Under the pieces are notes generated by a model that searched no databases, had not been told where the DNA came from, and worked only from the letters and a program-made list of their open reading frames with translations. DNA of 64,000 bases from NCBI RefSeq assembly GCF_007655135.1, contig NC_045133.1:20929845-20993844 (forward strand), written 5' to 3'. This DNA comes from Punica granatum (taxonomy: Eukaryota; Streptophyta; Magnoliopsida; Myrtales; Lythraceae). The stretch's first letter is position 1; each line of letters begins with the position of its first letter. The translations under genes were made by a program, and so were the position numbers. Below, piece after piece: positions 26,301-36,150 of this stretch.

Positions 26301-26774
26301 TGTCAAACACTCTAACCGCTGCAATACATCCGCCGATTCCCGTCTCTGATGCTCGACGATCCCAAAAGAGGTTAATATGCCATATTCTACTTGCTGTCAC
26401 TCCCGCGTTAATCTTCGATCCATAGAATTAAATTATGCTTCACTCTTTTGCTAAAACTGCATCGTTATAGCAGTCAGTTACAAATAACTAGCAGCGGTAT
26501 TAGTCATAAATTTAAGTACCTTGCTCGGCCCATTTTGGGCAGTTGAAGAAGACTTGACTCTGCATGAGACCGCCACTGATAGATTACTTCCATCATGCTT
26601 TTGCAGCGCGTTCTGACTCGCCTCCCCATCAGAACACAATGAGGAGGAGACCTCTTTCTGCTTATCGGAGCCGTTTGTTAACCTCTGCCTCCCTGGGGAT
26701 CGCGAAACCTTGGTCTCGCTCCCCTCCTTAGCATCTCGTATGGTCGACTTTCCACCCGAACAAACGCCTCCCAT
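23389..26774 (-). CDS. PSK SIMULATOR-type protein (DUF3475 + DUF668), 630 aa
   Basis: Twelve coding exons on the minus strand are 26520-26774, 25650-25966, 25465-25557, 25289-25379, 25115-25208, 24935-25032, 24762-24831, 24569-24684, 24339-24455, 24185-24261, 24035-24079 and 23389-23908. All have GT-AG borders, and the 1893 nt stay in one frame. The N-terminus MGGVCSGG fits N-myristoylation plus palmitoylation, implying membrane association. DUF3475 covers about residues 95-150 (ISILAFEVANTIVKGANLLESLS). A central coiled stretch contains DRFEQDYKQKLEEAK and RDELKHQQKLVKSLKRKSL. DUF668 starts near residue 330 (LGPTGLALHYANIIIQIDTI) and runs to KFGWVGDWANA. The C-terminal part is basic and Ser-rich. 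The family is named for proteins that promote growth downstream of phytosulfokine signalling in Arabidopsis; biochemical activity is unknown. The ATG was chosen because it creates the acylation motif; an in-frame ATG 21 nt upstream would hide it. Confidence 0.9.
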
Positions 26775-29319
26775 GGCCTCCTCTCTCAATCTCAAATGGT
26801 GATTTGATCACCCAGCAACGATGCCTATATTTGCCCTGACAGTCAAGAGACAGCGGCAGCAAGTTTCAGTGCAAGTCCAGTGACAGGACAACAAGAAGAA
26901 ACCAGCAAGAAGAAGCATTCAAACAATCAAGATACAAACTTTGTCTTGTCTTCCCCCATTTCCTAAGAAACCGAACAAAGAGTCAACTGACAAACCAGCA
27001 GAGAGAAAAGCCTTAACAAACAGGACAGAACAGAACGAGAAGTGATGTATATATACATACTTATTCAAACCTTAAATTAATATATAAATAAGTACAGTAT
27101 TTCAGCCAAACGCTAAAAGCCAATCCCACGATAGATATGTCATATATATTCATATGTAATATGTGTGTGTGTGTGTGTATATATATTGTGTATATAAAAA
27201 GACAGCATGGACAGTGAAGAAAAGTAAAAATCATGCAGAAACAAAAGGGGCAGTTCGGGTTAGTTGACAAAGTGAAAAGCAGGGGAAGGGTGACGGAAGA
27301 TTCACATTTATGCGGATGGGATGATAATGAAGACTGATTAAAGTGAATTTTGATTAATTTTGAAGGAAAATCATTAGGGAATTGGAAATTTTCGTCGAAG
27401 GAAACTCGTGCCAGAGTTGACTTTGCTAATCCATAATTGAATTCTCCCGTCTTCTCCCTTGAAAAGAAGGGGGGGGGGGGAACTATATGAGCATATATTT
27501 TCTGTCCCTTTTCTTAAAAAAAAGAAAAAGAAAATGTAGTTTACGTTATGTTCTCAATTATTAGCTAAGATTAATTTCAACTAGAGATTGGACTTGCCCT
27601 AACCATAAAACATTTTCAATGGGATTTGAATTCTTACACCAGAGGTAAAATCCATCATCGAACAAGAATGTAGTTTTCCAATTGTATACGAGTCTTTTTT
27701 TGGAGTGAAATAGCGAGTATTTACAGTCTATTTATCTAACCATCAGATACTTCGGGTGAATTTTAAAATTTATGCATTATTTACGGGCTCAATTTGCTAC
27801 CGAGCCACATTTATGTTTTTTTTTTGAGTGAATAAATTTATGTTAGTACTTTATTTTGAATTATAGTGTAACTTGCGCTGACATTTTATCCCTTAAATTT
27901 TACCTTTCTCTCCTTAAATAGTAAGAAGTTAAATGTCAATTCAAGGATACCATGAAATATCTCCTCAAAGAATTTGTAAATTATAGAAAGTCTCTTTCTT
28001 CTAAAGGTTCCATATTCTTCTTTAGAGGAATCGAGATGTGCAAAGGGACAAAAAAAAAAAAGGAACAAAAGAGAGGATAATAAAACCAAATTCCAGAAAT
28101 CTACAGAGGAAGCAATATTAAAGGAATCATTAAGCTTAATCCAGACGTATAAGCGAACAGGCTCAATTCAAATCAAAAGTTGAAATTATTAGGTGATGAA
28201 ATCTAAGCCTCATATAAACCCCTCCGTCTTTAGATTCCTGCCCATCATGAGAATTCCTTTTACTTTACCTCTCAATATCGACTTGTCTTTCAAAACGACT
28301 TTTGAAGCTCTGAACAAAGCATCTTTTTTTTTTCTTCTTTATAAATAGTCATCCCCGATTAGGATGACACAAACACACAGCAGATTGCCAACTATCTAAC
28401 GATATTTGCAAATCGAATGGTTTAATACTCACCTCGTATTATATAATTAGAGGCAACCACTGATAAAATAACATGCTACTTCACGTCTTTGAAAAGAACC
28501 AGGATCATGATATGATTCGATCGGCCCTTCGAATCAATATTGAGAATAAAAAAGAAATCGTTTACTTTACAAGGAAAGATGCATATGGGACTATGTTTAT
28601 TGTTTTATTTTGATCATAAAATAGATTGCAATTTGCTCTTTCAGTTTCTAACAACTTTCTTAATAAGCAAATCATACTTGTCGACGCGTACCATATTCCA
28701 TTCACATATCAAGGAGTAAACTTTGTCCGAGGTCTGACACAGTTCTTATCAGATGAATCCTTTGCAGCAATTTTCCGCGGCGAAGAACAAAAATCCATAT
28801 TAATTTTCGTTCCCGCTTTAATTCCCGGGCTTTTTATTTTTATTTTTGAGTTGGTTAGTCCTTTTAACTATCTTTTCGCCTTACATCAACCCGAGATCAA
28901 TCATTTTCAACTGAAAATGACGATGGATTGTTATAATCAGGTTTATGTAAAGTTTCTGAATTTCCTAGAAGCAGCTTTGTGTACAAAGGTTACCAAGCAC
29001 CTAGCGCACACGCACAATATACGTAAAAAAAATTATCTTTTGCAAATTGACCTTACAAAATTTTCATTAATTAATATAAATGGAATAATAAGAAGTTCCC
29101 CGAAGTGGCACTTATAATTATAAAATATTCTACAACTCGTACTTAATAAATATATGTGCTTAATTATAAAGATATGATTGGCCATAGAGAAGCATTTTCG
29201 AGGTACACAAACGAATTGTGCAATTAGTCACCATTTATTATAAAGCATCACTTCAGTGCTTATTATAATTTAACTGGTTTGAACAATTTATTTATATGAG
29301 AGGGGAAATGGCATCACAT

Positions 29320-29356
<37 letters not shown>

Positions 29357-31324
29357 GGCTTATTATCATGACACAGTGCACAAATAATAAATCAGAAAGT
29401 AAACGTTGACTTTCAATTTTCTTTTTTATCATGTTATTTTGTTTCGGACAAGTAACGAATTGCATTGTCACAACGGATTTCAAAGGGGGAAGAATCGTCA
29501 TTTGATGCATCACGAAGAGCTTGGTCAACCGGTGGATTTTGCTAGTGAAATATGGTTTGCATTAATATAAAGAAGGGTCAATGAGACAATCGATGCTAAA
29601 ATTTCTTACACATATTTGATTTGGCAAATACTATGATGCAATCAATAAAAATGATCATATGATTCGATCAAGTAAATTATTAAAAATCTGAATAAAATTA
29701 TTCAAAAGCTATGTAGTTTACTTTAAAATACTTAAATTTACTTGTAAGTAATTTATTACAATGTGCATTGATGTGTTTTCATTCGCTTGAATATCCCAAA
29801 CCTCTGTTGCTTGGCCTTTTTGAGTTTTTTAACACTCATGATGCATATACGGGTTTCAATTTACTCCGTCGGATCAGAAATATGCTACGATCGATTCTGA
29901 TTACGAATGAAGTGACTACTTCAACTAAAGATTGTTGACATTTTTTGGTCAAATAATATAAAATCATTAGAACTTTGATCAAGCACCATATTAACTTGTT
30001 CATGTCAATTTGAGAAATACAATGGGTTTATTATCTATATCATCGCGGGTCAGATATGCATGCTCTCGATCCCCAAAAGCATTCTATTATAGTTTATTGG
30101 TCATGATGACACTTGATCTTATAAACGTCGGTTTGGTGTTTATTAGAGGAAAAAATAATGGAGCTATAGTGGTTTGCATTGCATCCATAAAATATATTAG
30201 AGTTTGCATCATACAGTTTTCTCGTTAAATTTCTTGTAAAAAGTTGTTCTCTTGCTCTAGACATTTTAAATTGATGAAATTATTATGTAAGTGCATATAT
30301 ACATGCTTTCCTATATGTATGCAAATGCAAGGTCTTGGGCGAAAAATAAAATTCATATAAGTATGAAATCATGAAAGTCTCGTAGAGTAATTTCTCTTGC
30401 TCTGTTGTCCCTTAAACTATGAAAGTGACCTTAACAGAGATTCATGGGTCCGGAATGAGATAAAGTGAGGGAAAATAAGAAGGCGCGGGAATCTCACTAA
30501 TTAAAATTGAATACTTATTTATCGGTTGTAAATCAAAGGCGAGTATCACCACAATACACGTTTTATGTCAGTTTGCATTATTACCTAACAAAAGTTACAA
30601 AACCTTCGCATGGCACATGTAAATTCTTGTGCCTTTAGTAGGTCTTAATAATCAGAGTTGATGCATAGAACATATCAAAGTCTATATTTAAATTTTTAAA
30701 GGACTAATTAAATAAGATATAGATTATATTTAAACAAATTTACCATAAATCTCCTTTGTCGGCCAAAATAAGAAAAAGAAAAAAAGACATATATCTCCCT
30801 TTTTCTCTTCTTAACAGAGGATCTCATTTACCTTCGCCATTTGGAGTTTATCCGCCTGGTTGATACGAGAAAATATTAGATCAAACTGATATACTAAGAT
30901 GGCTGTGTATAAGGTGACATGTATTACCATCAAGAAAAAGGTGATATGTGTCAATTCAAATCAATTTCTAAATAAATTATAGAAGAACTATATGTTGTGA
31001 ACTTTATAGGAGAATGTGTCAAATTTTGATTGCAAAGTTTCGTATCACATATGTATTAGTTTCACCACCCCATTTGGAATCCATTCTTGTCAGAAATGAT
31101 GTCGATTCAATTGATTTCAGTTCTGTTGAATTCAATTCAATTCAATTATCAATGAATTACGTTGTTTGAAAAATTAAAGAGTTTAAGTGAAATGAATTGA
31201 ATTATTTGTGTTTGAAATGCATTTAAAATAGAGTAATTTATCACCAAAGGATTTCAAAATCCATAATTAAAATGAAATTCCTCTTTTATAACAGGCTAGC
31301 GTGCTTTCTCAAGACATTTTGGGG
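26775..31324. other. Long AT-rich intergenic spacer with microsatellites
   Basis: No gene can be supported. Simple repeats are a (GT)n/(AT)n run at 27159-27187, a poly-G run of about 12 at 27469-27480 and a (CA)n/(TA)n run at 29319-29356. An isolated 163-codon frame is listed separately with low confidence. The first 300 bases are leader and promoter of the PSK SIMULATOR-type gene. Confidence 0.4.
28626..29117 (+). CDS. Open reading frame of 163 codons, unrecognised, doubtful
   Basis: The frame is open for 163 codons in AT-rich spacer, which is longer than expected by chance in such sequence. The predicted product has a hydrophobic stretch (ILIFVPALIPGLFIFIFELV, about residues 59-78) that could span a membrane. 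I recognise no domain. There are no flanking splice-consistent exons, no clear promoter and no codon bias. It could be a chance frame, a remnant, or a lineage-specific short gene; a chance frame is the most likely. Confidence 0.12.
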   Translation: MQFALSVSNNFLNKQIILVDAYHIPFTYQGVNFVRGLTQFLSDESFAAIFRGEEQKSILIFVPALIPGLFIFIFELVSPFNYLFALHQPEINHFQLKMTMDCYNQVYVKFLNFLEAALCTKVTKHLAHTHNIRKKNYLLQIDLTKFSLININGIIRSSPKWHL

Positions 31325-31515
31325 CAGGGATGGATTTAGGGGGGCGCAGGGGTGATCGCCCCCTTGAACTCGAGAAAATTACAAAATTTCTATTAGTATG
31401 TATCAAGTTTATCATTTTTTTGAACGAAATTATCATATTTCATCCCCTTAACTTTACGATATAAAGTTATTTTGAATTTCGCCTTACTTGGACAAAATTC
31501 CTAGATCTGTCCCTG
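31325..31515. mobile_element. Small non-autonomous DNA transposon (about 190 bp)
   Basis: The left end CAGGGATGGATTTAGG and the reverse complement of the right end, CAGGGACAGATCTAGG, form 16-bp terminal inverted repeats with three mismatches. The interior is noncoding and keeps the phrase 'gggggcgcagggg', common in short plant elements that start CAGGG or CAGTG. The flanks (TTTTGGGG and TTTGGGAC) do not give a clean duplication, so the superfamily (hAT-like or other) is not assigned. Confidence 0.55.
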
Positions 31516-33184
31516 TTTGGGACCTTGAATGACTTGGTCTGGTAGCTAACCTTTGGGCAGCTTGTATTGTTTTGGTCGATTGATTATAATGAAAGGAGTA
31601 TGCTGGTTTCGGAAAAAAGAAAATTAAAATCAAAGTTGTTAGTTCCAAATGAATTGAATATTGGCTAAATCTTATTGATTTTGATCAGATTTGAACTCCA
31701 ATGTAAAACTTGCATTTTCAAAACAAATCTTGTGTTATTTGGATTCTAAGCTGATATATCCATCTCAGTCGTCTTCGTTCCACTTGATAGGAAAGACGAT
31801 CATGCATTTCGACTCATACTTCCCCCAAACTCCATGTTCGGAGATTGTTCCTTCAGAACCTGCATCATTCGACCCGATATCCATACAGATTGCCCCATTG
31901 ATATCCAACTGATGATCACTTGATCAGTTCATCGGTGACTACTGAATCACCCCGGAATTAAGGGAAATTGTGATCCAACGGTGCTCTCTGGGAAGGACGG
32001 TACCTGGTTCCATAGAAGATCTCATAAGTAGTGATGCCTAGCCCTGCTAACGAACAATAACATGGTCAGTGAGGGCCCCAGGGTTACCCAGAATCATGAA
32101 AATCGCTACGAAAGAATTATTCCTGACGAATAACGAACAACCTTTTGATGTGTCTTTTCTGGAAAATGTAGCGATCCTGAGACCCTAGAGGAAAGGCCTC
32201 ACCTTTTTCATGCTCAACAAATTTCTTTTCTTTTGGCTGGGGTTCTTCAAGCGTGATCAAATAACTTTGCATCTGGACGTACCTAAATGCGTCTCTGTCT
32301 CCCTTTACACCCAATAACAACTAGAGATTCGGAAATTTGACTACCCGGAGCTGAAGGTTCATAACTGCTCAAGTGCGTAGTTGAAGGACAACGTTTTGTA
32401 CAAGTGCAGAAAGTTCTTACACAAGTTTCATACAATTGCAAAATGTTTTCACACTTAATAATAACATTTCGTACAAGAAAAAATGTTTTGTACGAAACAT
32501 TTATGCGAAAAGTTTTTGCAAATACTTTTGAAATTCTCTTTTTACAAAACTTTTGAACTAAAGTGTGAAGAACTTTCACACAAATGCTTTCATTAAAGAA
32601 TGATTCTCTTGTACAAAACGTTATTCTTTTTGTGTGAAAAGTTTTCGCACAAGAAGAAAATTATTTCATATAAACTCACCGCACTAGTACGAAACGTTGT
32701 TCTTTGCACTTGACTAGCTGAGCCACGGGGAGAGTAGAATTTCCGCTAGAAAATGGGCCGCTATGGTTATTTGATTTTAACAAGCTTCAGATATGACCAT
32801 GTTGCATCAGTATGAGTAGCACTTGGATACCATAGGTCAACTTAATTTCATTCGAGTATATATTAATTGCGGCCAAGTTTCTCAACGTCCAATTTGCATG
32901 TTTAGAAGTCGGTTTAGTAGGTTATAGTGATAATGATATCACGATCACGACATTGCTGAAAGATCATGGCCAATGCAAACATAACCGAGAACAAAAAAAC
33001 ATAACGCCGGAGTATATCATCGCCCTCGATAAATTCGTATTACAATTATATAATCCTCTGGACAAGGAAAATTAAAAATAGTAGAAAAGCTTTTTCCTTA
33101 TAATTAGCTTCGTTGGTAGTAATAGAATCCATGCATGCATGCACATGCATGTACATGGGCGGTAGGTTCACTTCAATATATAGT
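31516..33184. other. Spacer 3' of the cyclophilin gene
   Basis: No gene is supported. It contains the motif cluster at 32385-32710 listed separately. An alternating 'catgcatgcatgcacatgca' stretch lies at 33131-33150, just beyond the cyclophilin stop codon, probably in its 3' UTR. Confidence 0.4.
32385..32710. repeat. Cluster of diverged near-palindromic motifs
   Basis: Within about 325 bp, variants of 'ttgtacaaaacgtt' recur (near 32391, 32467, 32484, 32611 and 32690). They are interleaved with near-palindromes such as gtgtgaaaagttttcgcaca (32631-32650) and 'gtgaagaactttcaca'. The spacing is irregular. This looks like an old, degenerate short-repeat array or the remains of foldback sequence. 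No coding function is visible. Confidence 0.45.
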
Positions 33185-33703
33185 TCAAGAGAGCTGGCCA
33201 GAGTCGGCCACAACCACGGGTTTGGAGGTTCGGCCAGACTGGGATCCGACCCTCTCGATCGCCTTGACCACATTTATCCCCTCCACGACCCGCCCAAACA
33301 CTACATGCTTCCTGTCGAGCCACGGAGTCTGCGTAGTGCAAATGAAGAACTGGGACCCATTGGTGTTGCGCCCCGCATTAGCCATTGACAGCACCCCGGG
33401 CCCCGTGTGCTTCTTAATGAAGTTCTCATCCGCGAATTTGGCCCCATAAATTGACTCCCCACCCGTACCATTCCCGGCGGTGAAGTCACCGCCCTGGCAC
33501 ATGAAGCCGGGGATCACTCGGTGGAACTTGGACCCCTTGTAGTGGAGCGGCTTTCCGCACCGCCCGATCCCCTTCTCGCCGGTGCAGAGCGCTCGGAAGT
33601 TTTCAGCCGTCTTAGGGGTGGTATCGGCGTTCAGCTCCATCACGATCCGCCCCGCCGGGATGCCACCGATCGTCATGTCGAAGAAGACCTTCGGGTTCGA
33701 CAT
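33185..33703 (-). CDS. Cyclophilin-type peptidyl-prolyl cis-trans isomerase, cytosolic, 172 aa
   Basis: This single-domain cyclophilin accelerates proline isomerisation during protein folding and is the cyclosporin A receptor type. It starts [14 protein letters not shown] and carries the plant-specific loop after [12 protein letters not shown] ([13 protein letters not shown]). The active site is [20 protein letters not shown] (catalytic Arg in FHR), with [18 protein letters not shown] and the cyclosporin-contact Trp in TPWLD. The length matches the usual 171-174 aa. The gene has no intron, which is normal for the plant cytosolic ROC/CYP18 group. The canonical ATG is at 33703-33701. The same frame stays open upstream to an ATG ending at 33856 and would add 51 residues containing a duplicated 16-residue block; this extension is probably not translated but cannot be excluded. 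Confidence 0.93.
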   Translation of the reverse strand: MSNPKVFFDMTIGGIPAGRIVMELNADTTPKTAENFRALCTGEKGIGRCGKPLHYKGSKFHRVIPGFMCQGGDFTAGNGTGGESIYGAKFADENFIKKHTGPGVLSMANAGRNTNGSQFFICTTQTPWLDRKHVVFGRVVEGINVVKAIERVGSQSGRTSKPVVVADSGQLS

Positions 33704-33797
33704 GTCGAGAGTTTGTACGCGTGGAGTGTCTGGTGAAGAGTTGTTCAACATGTCGAGAGTTTGTATGCGTGAAGTGTCCGGTGAAGAGTTGACGCTA
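33701..33797 (-). repeat. 48-bp tandem duplication spanning the cyclophilin start codon
   Basis: The plus-strand phrase catgtcgagagtttgta occurs at 33701 and again at 33749, and the similarity continues through tgtccggtgaagagttg. The unit is 48 bp, a multiple of three, so the frame is kept. The ATG and its context are copied upstream in frame. The two copies differ at a few positions. Confidence 0.85.
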
Positions 33798-33859
33798 TAT
33801 AGAGCCCCGGAGTTCGATCTTGGCCGTCGACAGTGGAACACGTGTCTCAAACCCACTGG

Positions 33860-34381
33860 TTGAAATGTTCTTAATCTTTATCTTGTCGATACGTGGGAGG
33901 AAGGGACGGGAAAAAGTTTGGAGGGGGGAGATTCTGCAATTTTTTTTTCACCACTTCCTATGTGAAAACTTAACTTATGTCGATTAATCCATATTCGAGT
34001 TAAAACAGTCTCTTAAGAATTAAAATTCTTTTAATTATAAATTAGGGGAGCTTATTCGAGTAATTAGACACTTGTTTCTCTTAAATAAGATCTCTAATTC
34101 GAGTATTACAAATGGAGATACCCACGGCAAAAGAATTTTGCCTCTTAGTGGGCCAAATTGGTTCAAACTGAATTAGTCGAAACCCATTGAAATTCTGCAT
34201 ACGGTACACACCAAAAATTCTTTAATTATACATATTTTTTTGAATTTCAAACGAAGAATCTTCTTATTGTCGAATTACCTAAACTATTCCATTGGTTAGA
34301 TTCTTCGTTATCTTCGGACCCATTTGACAAGACACAGGGCCGTTTTGACGCTATATGGACATGGAGATATTATTTCATCTA
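33860..34381. other. Spacer, cyclophilin promoter side
   Basis: AT-rich sequence upstream of the cyclophilin gene (minus strand). No TATA box is assigned with confidence and no other gene is seen. Confidence 0.35.
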
Positions 34382-34390
34382 TAATATATA

Positions 34391-34809
34391 GGGGTTATTA
34401 CGCCAGATATCTCATGGTATCACAATTTTCTTAAATCGATCATATAATTTAAAAATTACCTAGAAATGGCCATGATTTACATCTTGTTCCAAATATATCC
34501 CGGCGTTAATTTCTCCGCCAACATTTAACGGTGTTACTGACATGAAACGTAAGTGGGCCCATTCTTGCCACTGTGGCCCTTTATCATGGATAGATTTGAG
34601 AAAAAAAATTAAAATCATGTAATAGATTTGAGAAAATTTTAAAATCATGGGATAGATTTGGAGCATACGTACGTTTCGTTAATGGATAAATTGACGGCAT
34701 GATAGATTTGAAATAACATGTAAATCATAGATATTTTTGGGTAATTCTTAAAGTATGGGATAGATTTTAAAAAACGATAAAACCATGGGATATATGATGT
34801 ACTAATCCC
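34391..34809. mobile_element. Mutator-type MITE (419 bp) with 9-bp TSD
   Basis: The left end GGGGTTATTACGCCAGATAT and the reverse complement of the right end, GGGATTAGTACATCATATAT, are imperfect inverted repeats that continue into 'C(C/T)CATGGT'. Exact 9-bp direct repeats TAATATATA flank the element (34382-34390 and 34810-34818). The interior repeats phrases like 'atagatttgagaaaa' and has the core 'catttaacggtgttactgac', echoing the MITE at 5350-5700 ('atctaacgaccgtgctgatg'). It is noncoding and non-autonomous. Confidence 0.87.
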
Positions 34810-34818
34810 TAATATATA

Positions 34819-36150
34819 ATACTTATATTGAAAAACCCCTTAATAGTATAACTTTCAATTTCCAAAAATATCCTTAGCAAAATATTTACAATTAATAGCA
34901 ACTAGATGAGAACCCCCGCATTGTGTGGGAAAAATTAATAATTTTTTGATAGAAAGTAATTTTTAAAATAAATAAATTATGAATTTTTAAAAAATTATTG
35001 ATTTCGAAATTGTTTTATTAGAAAATTAAAAGAGATTATTGGAGGATGACTTGATTTTTAAATAAAAATAAAATTTTAATACAAAATTGAAAAGTAACTA
35101 AAGGAGAAGATGGAGAATATACTTACCGTTATAGACGATTGAGTGGAAAAATAACACCTCAAAATTTCCAATACTGTAAATAAACAAATAAAGCCAAAAA
35201 AAATAGATAGGCTCAAATTTTATTAGAGAAAGAAAATTAGGAATTTGTTGAGCGAGGGAAACTTCACTTTCTTTTGCATCTGTTAGCCATATATATTATA
35301 TCATAATTTGTAGTCAATAACCAAAAAAAGCACAAACTTTTCACATTTTAACAATTCTAGTACAAACTTTTTTCCTTAACCTAAAAATGCACAAACTTTC
35401 GATTTCATAACAATTATAGAATAATGTTAAATTGTTCGTTAATTTGGACGAAATTGATTTCCTACTTTATTAATTTAGTCATAATTGCATGTACATTTAT
35501 AATTATTTATTTAAAAATTTACCTTTATAACCTTAAACTATATATAAAATTAATTTTCTAATCCTGTTTATTACGAGAATACAATTTTATATATATATAG
35601 ATTGTAAAGTATAAGCCAACTCATATGACGGCGCCACGTAGAACGAAGGCTATGTTCCATTGAGTGATGTTTGAATTGACAACCAATGAAAATGCAACAA
35701 ATGTTAGAATGTTATGGTGCCACTTCATCATAGAATTCCAAGAGTCTACTTCTTTATTATACTACTAATTTATACAAACTTTTTGAATTCTTTAGTAATT
35801 CTTTATATCATTTTTGGAATATTTAAAAACATTTTGAAAATGTATAAAAGGTTGTTACTTCCATCTTCATTTTCTTCCTATATGATTTCCTACTTTAAAT
35901 TGAGCAAGAGAAGATACATAGAGGAGATTTCACGCAAAATATGAGTAATGTCAATATTGGTTATGATTTTCTATTACTTCACGTCACAGATCATACTTAA
36001 TAATATCAATATTATATTAACAATGAGGTTATACTTTAACAGTAAAGCGTTATGATATTTTTATTCACTAATATTTCGAACAAAAATTTGATTTTTTTTA
36101 ATAATATCATACTTCATTATAAAATTATTATTGCTCTATTCATTGCACCA
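34819..36150. other. Very AT-rich spacer
   Basis: No supported gene. Open frames are short and A/T-biased. 'acaaactttt' and 'acaaactttc' phrases recur near 35330-35400, perhaps part of another degenerate MITE. The region borders the Copia relic on its left. Confidence 0.35.

Noticed and set aside
29319..29356. Possible regulatory Z-DNA or telomere-like sequence
   Set aside because: It is a plain (CA)n/(TA)n microsatellite with no telomere-type unit.
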